Shown here: in pieces, positions 36,381-45,400 of the stretch | How positions within the stretch are numbered: position 1 is the first letter of the stretch | Layout: the number at the start of each line of letters is the position of its first letter | DNA from: Meghimatium bilineatum | Taxonomy: Eukaryota; Mollusca; Gastropoda; Stylommatophora; Philomycidae | Assembly (NCBI GenBank): GCA_034231615.1 | Contig: CM067322.1 | Span: forward strand, 55,328,357-55,392,356 | Direction: 5' to 3' | Length of the DNA: 64,000 nt | Notes under the pieces: model-generated | Database searches by the model: none | What the model was told of the DNA's origin: nothing | What the model saw: the letters and a program-made list of their open reading frames with translations, nothing else | Translations under genes and position numbers: made by a program

Positions 36381-36880
36381 ATGTGGAATAATTTCAATAT
36401 TCAAATCGTTGACTGTTTGCAACGAAAGCCATGCTTTATGGGAAGGTGCATTGTTTTGAAGCAAGAGCATAATTTGAGTGCGAGTTATCCCTTGTTTTCT
36501 GGTCAGTCTTTTTAAGTTTGGTAAGTTTGGTATGGAGATCAACGTACCACTGGCCTTTAGTCGTCTTGCATTGAGGCAGGTAACTTTTCATTATGACACA
36601 TTTGACGTCCCATACAATCAAAATCACTTTTCTTGCATATTTCTTTACTCTTTGATTGATATGCGTTGGTAATGGTGATTCTAACAGACTCCCAGAGTAT
36701 TCTGAAAAAATAGCTCTGGTTTCTGCCCTTTGTACCTCATTCTGCGTTGAAGAAACATAGATAGTACCGCTGGAACCACACAGGGTAAAATGGGGAGCGT
36801 ACTTACCAAGCGAAACACAGGAACAATTAACATGCATACCCTTCAACATTTGCTGGGAGAGACTGGGCACCTATGTGCAT
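36375..36880 (-). mobile_element. mariner-type transposase relic
   Basis: The minus strand encodes RKVILIVWDVKCVIMKSYLP, GQWYVDLHTKLTKLKK and, after a frame change, LLQNNAPSHKAWLSLQ. The second catalytic Asp (HDNAPxH in active enzymes) is Asn here. The 3' side ends at the SINE B boundary. Confidence 0.72.
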
Positions 36881-37219
36881 GTCAGTCATCGTTCTTCATC
36901 ATGATGTGCCATCTTCGCGACGAAAGTTGGCTGCAACGGACCTCCAACATCCCCTTTCTTTTGCCTTGGTTATGCACTCTGCCAGACTGTAACCTGTCCA
37001 TCTCGTGATATTTCTCTCCCACTTGTATCTCTGCATACCCTTGCTCGCCTCCCCTCAATCCAGTACGGTCTGCAATAAGGTGTCATGTCTTTTAATATGT
37101 TTAAACTACATTATTTGTTTTATCTTTATTTCTTTAATAGTTCTTTTTTTCATACAAAGTATTAAAAGTTTTTTTGTTCGTTTTCTTATCTTTCCACGAA
37201 GTTCCCCCTATTCTCATAT

Positions 37220-37300
37220 ATACATACATACATACATACATACGCACACACACACATACATACACACATAAACACACACACTCACGCATGCGTGCGTGCG
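37220..37300. repeat. (CATA)n/(CACA)n and alternating CG/CA tract
   Basis: Tetranucleotide CATA units pass into CACA and then a gcatgcgtgcgtgcgtgcgc run. This alternating purine-pyrimidine DNA could adopt Z-form. Confidence 0.85.
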
Positions 37301-37350
37301 TGCGCATGTTCATTATTACATGATGGTCAGACAGTCCCATATGTAAGCTT

Positions 37351-37372
37351 AAATATATATATATATATATAT
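37351..37372. repeat. (TA)n microsatellite
   Basis: About ten TA units. Confidence 0.85.
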
Positions 37373-37556
37373 GGGTTTTCAAGGAATAATTTTTATCAAA
37401 ATATGTCTATGTAATAAATCTGTGTTTTGTGATCTTCATGTTTCATTATTACCTTGTTTGTATCACAATATTTTATTATTATAATAATGTTTTTTAAGTA
37501 ACATTATGGTTTGTGTTTTTGAGATCCCCAGGGATCGTGAGAACTTTTGCTTCCTA

Positions 37557-37770
37557 TAGTTAGTTAGTTAGTTAGTTAGTCGTTGGATCATCATCACTGC
37601 ACTCCTGACAAGCCCATAGATGCTCAGATCTCTCCATGAGTGTAGCCGCCATTACACGCTGACTGACGGTCCCAGTACGCAGTTGATTGACCATCATTCT
37701 TTCTTGCCCACTAAAACTGCTCCTTCCTAGCGACACCACATTTCAAACCAAATTTCTTGCTTCCTATGTG
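37557..37770 (+). repeat. Dispersed repeat, family D
   Basis: Starts with five or six TTAG units, then cgttggatcatcatcactgc, gatgctcagatctctccatg, agtgtagccgccattacacg, and ttgaccatcattctttcttg. Confidence 0.7.
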
Positions 37771-37774
37771 CAGT

Positions 37775-37990
37775 GGGATGGTTTTTCTGAGCTTTATTTC
37801 ATACCTAGGAGATTTCAGCTTTCGGCTTAGTGTAGTGCCTATTTAAAGATACTTCTACTCAGAGAGGGTCTATAATTGTATAGATGACATGCTACAAAGT
37901 TTCCATAAGAGAGTCTAAATATAACGGCATGTCATCTACTAAGGTTTTCTGTTGCATTGGTGGTACTCTTATGGTAATGGTGCACTTCTT
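37775..37990 (+). repeat. Dispersed repeat, family C, near full length, with hairpin
   Basis: Runs ctgagctttatttcatacct, agatttcagctttcggctta, actcagagagggtctataat, and a perfect 12-bp stem (tagatgacatgc / gcatgtcatcta at 37881 and 37927). It ends ggttttctgttgcattggtg. Confidence 0.7.
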
Positions 37991-38019
37991 TCAACCGTGG
38001 ACATGATCCAATTTCGCTT

Positions 38020-38170
38020 TTGTTCTTCTGCGTTCGTTCTCAGACTCCTGATCAGCTTTATGTAATTCGGAGAACGAAGTGCATTGTGTTATAGCGTACA
38101 TCTTAGCTGCGATATTGTGTATTGTGCGTGGCATCCTGATTATCTGTGCACCTTTTGGCCGGATGCCTCC
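38020..38170 (-). repeat. SINE-like family A, diverged 3' part
   Basis: ttcttctgcgttcgttctca, gactcctgatcagctttatg, gaacgaagtgcattgtgtta, then an insertion before ttttggccggatgcctccg. Confidence 0.55.
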
Positions 38171-38285
38171 GTCGTCAGCACTCTGCTTACTTGGGCAGGA
38201 CTATGGTCCTGCTCGAGTGGGACTGCCCGACCAGTCTTAGTTTCCAGCCCCTGATGGCTGAACTAAGCCCCATCACCACTTCACG

Positions 38286-38905
38286 GTGCTGGCCTCGATG
38301 CCAAGTCATCCAATGAAGGAAAGATTCCAAAATCTAGCAATGGGGCGACTGAAAAGAAGCAGCTTTATCCATCAAGCTAAACGACTCCGTAGACAACTTA
38401 CAGACCTACCTGAAATTGACAGCCCCTTAAGGTCTGTACCAGAACAAACCCCGTGGAGTGAAAGGCATGGAATGTCAATATACATTCAGACCCACGTGAA
38501 AGGAATACTAAGCGAGGACGAACAGAACAGTGTGCAGCGAAGGACAGTCACCCTCAGTTTCCTGGATGAGGAATATCCACAAGATATATGGGCCAGAGTA
38601 TACACAGATGGGTCAGCACAGAATGTTGTGAGGAATGGAGGTTCATGTTTATATATAGAATATCCACACAAGCCTAGAGATACAATCAGAACACAGACAG
38701 GAAAATTCTGCAATAATTATCATGCATAAATCCAGGCAATTAGTGTGGCAGCCAAAAAACTGCTGAACTCCAACTCTGGCCTACAGCCTGTGGTGTTCCT
38801 GACAGATGCAAGGTCAGCGCTTCAAGCTCTCCAGTCTGGAAAACTAACAGACTTGAAAAAACTACTTAGAGAATTGTCGTACCAGTATAGGGTACCAGTA
38901 TTCTG
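38286..38905 (+). mobile_element. RNase H-LINE internal segment
   Basis: The plus strand encodes MPSHPMKERFQNLAMGRLKR, FIHQAKRLRRQL, then the RNase H core: WARVYTDGSAQNVVRNGG, TGKFCNNYHA with a stop, and VVFLTDARSALQALQSGKL. It breaks off after LSYQYRV, where the sequence switches to the reverse strand. Confidence 0.82.
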
Positions 38906-39105
38906 TTCTGTGGCGAAAGGTAATAACCTGTTCTGCTCTGTCGAGATAGTGGTAATTGTCTTTTGGGTAGTCAACTTTCCTGATGGTTTTAATGAGTGTC
39001 CTTTTTCTTGGTAGGTGATTTCTTGGTCTATTTGTCCCTGTGTTGCTCCATCCTTTGCCTGTCTGTCTGCCTTTTCAATTTCCTGGTATGCCACAGTGGG
39101 ATGAT
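38900..39105 (-). mobile_element. RNase H-LINE downstream segment in inverted orientation
   Basis: The minus strand from about 39100 encodes EKADRQAKDGATQGQIDQEI and TYQEK. After a frame change it gives a NRAEQ-type block ending at the FRLRTGH position near 38905. This is the stretch that should follow the adjacent plus-strand segment, but it is flipped. Confidence 0.75.
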
Positions 39106-39424
39106 AACTAATAAAGGGAGAATAATTAGTTGAAAATATTTTATTGACAATTGTTCTTATTATCTCTCTTTGATTGTAAACGTAAAACCACCTTTTATAA
39201 AATGTCAAGTTCTCTGTTTACGGTGATTAAATTAGTGGGTTTTAAAAAAAAAGAAAGCATTATGGTAAATCAAAGTGACTATTTAAGACACAATAGTTAC
39301 GTTTTCTTCCTGTAAACAGAGCCATTTTTCTATCTCGTACAGTTGACGAAAGTAAGATTGCTGCTAAGATGTCAAAATTAGGACCTATAAGAAAAAACAA
39401 AAACATTGCGTGGTGTTGGCTGTG

Positions 39425-39595
39425 ATATGTGTTTTAGATCAGTGGTCAGCCCGATGAATGTGTACTAAACTGTGTATGGTAGATTTATGATCAGCCCGTA
39501 TAATGTAGACTGTGCTATGTATGATAGATCAGTGGTCAGCCTGTGTGATGTGGAGTGTGCTATGTATTATAGATCAGTGGTCAGTCCGTGTGGTG
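39425..39595. repeat. Degenerate ~58-bp tandem repeat, three to four units
   Basis: Units carry tagatcagtggtcagcccgt and tgtgctatgtatgatagatc with many substitutions. Confidence 0.65.
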
Positions 39596-39754
39596 CGGAA
39601 ACCAGAAAATGGAGCTCATATTAGTTGCACTATTACCTGACATGCACATCGTAAATGGTGACCAAGAAAGTTTTGAGGGTTAAGTTGGCTGACCCATTTC
39701 ATTGACGGTCTAGTGATCCAGAAGTCACAGGATTTCCTAGTCAAAAATGTGACT

Positions 39755-39845
39755 TTAGCTTAAGGCTGGAGATGGATTTAGCTGATATGTCAAGACCAAT
39801 TATCATTTGGAAAAGCAAAATCAATGCTATAGATTCATACATGTC
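39755..39845 (+). mobile_element. RTE-like LINE fragment
   Basis: aaggctggagatggatttag, atatgtcaagaccaattatc and atttggaaaagcaaaatcaa match 33730-33790 of the open RT copy. Confidence 0.65.
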
Positions 39846-39874
39846 TACAAGAACCATTACTTTCAATATTAAAC

Positions 39875-40140
39875 GCATGTGGTTGCATCTGTGGGTCCCA
39901 CAAATGTCCCACTAGACAAACCACCCATGCAACAGAAAACATTAGTAGATGACATGCCGTTATATTGAGGCTCCTTTATTGAAGCTTGTAGCATGTCATC
40001 TATACAATTATAGACCTCCTCTGAGTAGAAAACTCATTCAATTGGCATTGCACTGAGCTGAAGTCTTCTGGGTATGAAAGAAAGCTCTAAAAAAATTACT
40101 GCACTACACATAGGAAGTAAGAGCTAATAGCGCACATTTC
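39875..40140 (-). repeat. Dispersed repeat, family C, near full length, with hairpin
   Basis: The reverse of 37775-37990: gcaacagaaaacattagtag, then tagatgacatgc (39946) and gcatgtcatcta (39991), ctcctctgagtagaaaactc and ctgggtatgaaagaaagctc. Confidence 0.7.
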
Positions 40141-40924
40141 TTGTGGTTCCGAATCAGTCAATCAATATTAAATCGACAAATATATCTACTTGCATGGTTT
40201 ATACTTCTATTGATTAGCGAGGGGAGGGGGTTAACTCCCTTTCACTCTTAAGAAATCATAAAATATTTTAGTATTGCTAGTAATTTAGCCAAATGGCGGG
40301 TGAAACCCCTCCCGTAACTATTTTTTTTTTACAAAAAAGGTAATCACCCCTTTCTCAGTAAAAAGATGGAATTATTTCATACAACAACGGAAGAATGCCT
40401 TTTTACATTAGTTTTTTTTTAGGTAAAACCCCTTCCACATCGGAAACGTCTCTACGGCCCTGATAGTTATCTATGAGCCTTTATGGAACAATGAACTCCA
40501 CATCAAAATTCACTTAGTTGCTGCTTAGGAATTGTTTAACAGGTAACAGTGTAGCTATTCTTTGCTCCCCTTCCAGTCCCGGCTAAACAAGGGCAGTTTT
40601 TATTCACTTCTCCCACCCAGGCCCGGTAAAACAAGGGCAGTTTCTATTGGAAATTTAGTTCATTTAACTACCATTGCTTTCAGATTGTTCACTAGAAACA
40701 AATTGTCAAAGATATTCTTTCTTTTTAATTGTATCAAAGAACACAGGTTAGCTGTGTTGGAAATATAATTTATTCATTGGATGATCCCCTGACAGACTCC
40801 TGACAATCACATAATATTTTGAAATAATTTAATACGTCTACAGAAAATACGTTATGACCACTGATCTATGTATAAATAGATTTAAGCCTTTACAGTCGTC
40901 TGCGCTTAGTGTTACCATGCCCCC

Positions 40925-41035
40925 GTGTCAAAATGCAAGCCACATCGCCCAAGACAGAGAGAGGTTCAGAGAGTTCATTGGGAAGACAACGTTCTGGAAG
41001 GAATACGTCACATGACACACACATACGTCACATGA
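40925..41035 (+). mobile_element. LINE C-terminal end fragment
   Basis: With the right frame the plus strand gives IAQDRERFREFIGKTTFWKE and YVT then a stop, a common last-domain ending of non-LTR polyproteins. An inverted counterpart lies at 41645-41745. Confidence 0.6.
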
Positions 41036-41044
41036 CAAATCTTC

Positions 41045-41430
41045 AAGTGGCGCTGCCCTCTAGCGATGTGCTGCCCTCTCACTATAGTATGCCAGTCTTA
41101 CTTCCCTTGAGACATATCTCGGGACACTGATACTGGCCGCTCCACAATGTATATTCATTTCGGCTGACAGAGCTAGAGTGACTTGCGTCACCATGGGTCG
41201 ACATTGCCGATGCGTGTGGCGCAGAGATGTCAGAGATATTGCTTGTCTCTCCCCCTCCCCCCTAAGTTATTATTTTATCTTCAACCTTCACATTCACGGA
41301 CATGAAGCATAAAAGTGTTGGCAAGGAACACAGCATAAGCCGCTGTGCTTCTGTTACCAGGGTGCACCACGAGAGGGTACTTTTAGAATCTTGGTTTCTG
41401 CTCACACAGGGTCTGCAATGATAACAATGT
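41045..41430. repeat. Dispersed GC-rich repeat, family G, copy 2
   Basis: Homologous to 12130-12530 in the same orientation. The matching blocks are listed under copy 1. Confidence 0.6.
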
Positions 41431-41439
41431 GGTACTCTT

Positions 41440-41515
41440 TGCACTATGTATTGTATCATGCTTTACATCTAGGCTGCAACTTATGCACCATTCGACCTGA
41501 AACATCCGACGTCAG
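41440..41515 (-). repeat. SINE-like family A fragment
   Basis: tgtattgtatcatgctttac, aggctgcaac and attcgacctgaaacatccga. Confidence 0.5.
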
Positions 41516-41644
41516 AATTTTGTTTTGTTTCTTTGACTAATGGGTGAGAATGAAACATTACCCGTCCCCCAATAACGCAATTTTATGGAATGCTGCTTTT
41601 GCTTGTCCTATTCTGCTTATAATTTCGGTCTTGCATTTACCATC

Positions 41645-41745
41645 ATAAGTTATTGTCATGTGATGTATTCTTTCCAGAACGTTGTCTTCTCAATGAAATC
41701 TCTGAATTCCTCTCTGTCTTGGGCGATGCGGCTTGCATACACGAC
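41645..41745 (-). mobile_element. LINE C-terminal end fragment, inverted relative to 40925
   Basis: The minus strand reads IAQDREEFRDFIEKTTFWKE and YIT then a stop. Its 3' end faces that of the 40925 copy across family G. Confidence 0.6.
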
Positions 41746-41757
41746 CGATGAGAAATT

Positions 41758-41772
41758 GGGGGGGGGGGGGGG
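41758..41772. repeat. Poly-G run (15)
   Basis: An uninterrupted run of 15 G, a likely spot for length errors in assembly. Confidence 0.95.
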
Positions 41773-41924
41773 TAATACATAAAAAAGCTAATCATTTCGT
41801 TTTGTGGAACTTTTGAAGGTTTTTTATAAAGAACAACTAGAAAGGAGGAGGATCCTATCTTTTGTCTGTCCATTGTACTAAATATTGAATTGTATTATGA
41901 GGGTGTGGGTTGGAGCACAAGCTC

Positions 41925-42040
41925 TCTACAGACTTTCCCCAAAACCCTCTTAGTCGCCTCTTACGACATGCATGACATGTTACAGCGACACTTTACTTAT
42001 TTGAACCTCTTTTCGGTCCACGGCAGCACACAGGGGTTTC
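41925..42040 (-). repeat. SINE-like family A, 5' half
   Basis: ccctcttagtcgcctcttac, gacatgcatgacatgttaca and cggtccacggcagcacacag. Confidence 0.6.
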
Positions 42041-42154
42041 ACCAACGCAACAATAAGCATATTATCTTCTCAAGAGCTTTACGCCAATCCTCCGCCCAGA
42101 GAGCATGCACGTGCAGACTAAGCGATATCAAATGTTATGGTTGAGTTTTTAATA

Positions 42155-42200
42155 TAATCAAGATGGCGACGCTCAGTATACAGTACCGTGTTGGCCAAAC
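42155..42200 (+). promoter_or_regulatory. Possible COLGALT start region with YY1-like AAGATGGCGAC
   Basis: CAAGATGGCGAC at 42160-42171 resembles both a strong Kozak start and a YY1 start-site motif. It lies just before the signal-peptide-like stretch. The ATG at 42163 is one base out of frame with that stretch and meets TGA at 42202. The role is inferred. Confidence 0.3.
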
Positions 42201-42243
42201 TTGAAATACCTATATTTGTGTGTGTTATTTTTGTTTGTTGTAG

Positions 42244-42427
42244 GTAATGTAGAGTTTATTGGTATAGGAAAATCTATATTCGCTAGAGCAGAGTTGAATG
42301 ATGACACCCCACAGCTTCTACCTACAGTGGTAATTGCAACTTTAGTTCGAAATAAAGCTCATTCTTTGCAGTGGTTCTTCGGACTACTTGAAAAGTTGGA
42401 CTATCCAAAACACCGCATAGGGTTGTG
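42244..42427 (+). CDS. COLGALT1: COLGALT exon (first recognised)
   Basis: The exon ends TTG TG|gtaaga (phase 2) and encodes LPTVVIATLVRNKAHSLQW and onward, the start of the N-terminal glycosyltransferase domain. Position 42244 is a possible acceptor (gttgtag|gt). Alternatively the exon extends left, because the same frame is open back to 42153 and encodes the hydrophobic run YLYLCVLFLFVVG, which looks like a signal peptide but has no in-frame ATG. Confidence 0.85.
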
Positions 42428-45400
42428 GTAAGATTATTTCATGAATTTTGCATGATTGCATGTTTAAAAAATGGAGAGGATGACAGGGCTTGAAATGAAT
42501 GTATTGATATAATGTTATATGAACGAAGTGAGATGTTACAATGCCAAAATACTGTTGGCTGTTATGGTTGATCATCATATGCTAATGTACTTACTAAGTT
42601 ACTATGATATTGTCAGTGTCTCACTGTCTGAGCAGACTTAGCCAAAATGCAGTGTTTGAAAGTTAGAGTATGTGACTATGTGAGTGGCATGATCTTTCTC
42701 CATAAATGTAGATGCTTTTTAATTATTATATTAGTCATTTACCCATGTACATCTGGGGCATCATTGTTTATGTGTCTATGTGGTATTTATGTTTACAAGA
42801 AGGCTTAAAATTGTCTTTTTTATGTGAAAATTGGACACTCAATAAAAGTAAAGTAAAGTAACCCATAGCATTTATTAATGCCGTAGGGGTGTGAGATGTT
42901 AGCGATCTCACAATTCAGAGGCTCTGCAAATGAGGGCGGTAGCCATCTCCTCTCCCTCACAGTCTTTACTTCCCGGATTAATCCAGTACCCATTTAAGGC
43001 TGGGAGCCGTTGCGATCTGAAAAACATTTCCGCTTCAACTGGGGAATGAACCCACCACTCATTCGAAACCAGTGCGCTAACCACTGCGCTACATGGCTCC
43101 CTACGCGGACACTCAATGCAGACACTGAAAGAAGGATTCTGGCTTTGTTTTTTATTATTAATTGGTCTTTGTAGTGCCATCTATTGTACCTTTTTTTGGC
43201 ATAAAGCTCTTAATGTGCCAAAAGACACATTACTAATGTTTTTTGTAGGCCTATGTGGTTCTTGAGGAATTTATATACCTGTACAGTGCATGTGTTGTTG
43301 TTGTCTGTGTGTCGATTGACTGGTTCATATTCATAGTAGCTTGAGAATATACATGCTTGAAGCCTTGACTGAAATCGCATCGTTTTTAAGAGATGTGGTG
43401 TGGTCGAAAATGGAAAGCGTATTGACTCAAGTTGCGAAGTATGTGTGGGCCATCTGAATGGACCAGGTTCAAATCCCATTTGCTGAATTAGATGATGGAG
43501 ACAATCATAGAAGCCATGAAAAACGGACTGACGATGGCCAATGTGAAGCAAATGGCCAAAGACAGGAAACTTCAACTTCCTCCCATCGACGCTTAACTAC
43601 ACAAGTGAAAATAACAATAGATATTTGGCACATGCTCATAATAACCATTGAAGCTTATTATACCAAAAAAAAGTATTATGTATAAATATCATTGAATGAG
43701 GGTGGCTAAATCATGAAAAGTGTCATTCTGAAGTCGGACAGGAAGATGTAAATATTGTCATCAAGTTGTAAGCCACAAAACTTTCTGTTCTCCTATTTCA
43801 CTCAGCAGCCATAGTGAGTTGAGTTAAAAAGTCATCTGGAAAACTTGTCCATAAGATACAATGCCAGACATACAGCAATCGTTATGTGAAGATTAAAGTA
43901 AAACTCCATTAACAACCCATGTGTTGCTGGAGCTAGAAAGGGGAGCAAAGACACTGTTATTTGCCATTCATGTTGTAAGAGTTGACTAAAGGAGGTTTTG
44001 GGATTGGAGTCGGCTGTCCCTTCCTATAGAAGCTATGCTGAAATCGTATGTGTCAGATAGTTAGTTAGTTAGTCATCTGATCATCATCACTGCAAACTGG
44101 ACACGTTCATAGTTGCTCCGATCTCTACCTGAGTGTATCTGCCATTACACTTCTGCTGTCAGTACCGGTCCTCTGCTGGTTGACCATCATTTTTCTGCGC
44201 CCTCTAAAATATTCCTTTTTAGCAACACTGCATTTCAAACCCTGATCTTTAATCCTCGACATTGAAAAGAAATCATCATCCACACTAGTCTCACTCTCGC
44301 GTGCTATATCTCTCAAGGAGTTCTTCTTCTTCAGCGTTCATTCTCAAACTCCTGCTGGATCTCCCTTGTAGCAGGACCATGGTCCTACTAGATTTCTAGC
44401 AGGATGTAGTTCAGAGAATGGAAATGCGCTGTGTCACAATTTTATTTACGCCAATGGCCCGAAACATCCGTCTTCTGTGGATTTTATGGAGTTCAAAACA
44501 TCAGCTCAATCCATTGCCCTATCGCCCTGTGCAATTCATTGCGAAGTCGGATGTATCAGGCAGAAAGGCACAGACTAGATATCACACCTTTGCTGTAAAC
44601 TGTGATACAATACATTCTTTTCTCTGAGCTATATCCTACTGACAATCAGGAGTTTGAGATGAACGCAAAAGAAGAGAAACATATTTTTTTAACGTCCAGA
44701 GAACAGATATATGTTGTGTTGCCAATTTATTTGATACCTTTGAAAACAAATACAATTATTTTAGTGGAAACCTTATCTTTGTCAATGCAATTTTTCATTA
44801 TTTATCTGCTAGGATTCGAAGTGATCACAATGTAGATAATTCAACTGCAATGTTGACAGAATGGCTGTCGGCTGTGTCTCATTTATACCACCATGTTGAT
44901 GTTAAAATTGACCACAAAAATAAAGGTAAAAGTATTTTGTAAAAATTAGATTTAATAGACTTAAAAATTGAAGTTAATAATTTGTGAGTTTATTTTGTCT
45001 AATTTAATACCAGCTGGTGCATACAATCAATGACTTTCACATTGTCCCATCCCAACTCTTGCAGATTCTTGAACTTTATGACACCACTCAATAGTTACAA
45101 AACAAAACTCTTGCAGATTCTTGAACTTTATGACACCACTCAATAGTTACAAAACAAAACTCTTGCAGATTCTTGAACTTTATGACACCACTCAATAGTT
45201 ACAAAACAAAACTCTTGCAGATTCTTGAACTTTATGACACCACTCAATAGTTACAAAACAAAACTCTTGCAGATTCTTGAACTTTATGACACCACTCAAT
45301 AGTTACAAAACAAAACTCTTGCAGATTCTTGAACTTTATGACACCACTCAATAGTTACAAAACAAAACTCTTGCAGATTCTTGAACTTTATGACACCACT

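Noticed and set aside
37005..37382. Tyr/His-rich frames on both strands
   Set aside because: They arise from the CATA/CACA microsatellite.
38286..39105. Twin-priming signature
   Set aside because: The order and orientation of the two parts are the reverse of what twin priming gives.
42201..42431. A 76-residue secreted peptide starting at 42201
   Set aside because: The first codon is TTG, not ATG, and the frame ends at a splice donor. It is the leading coding part of COLGALT.
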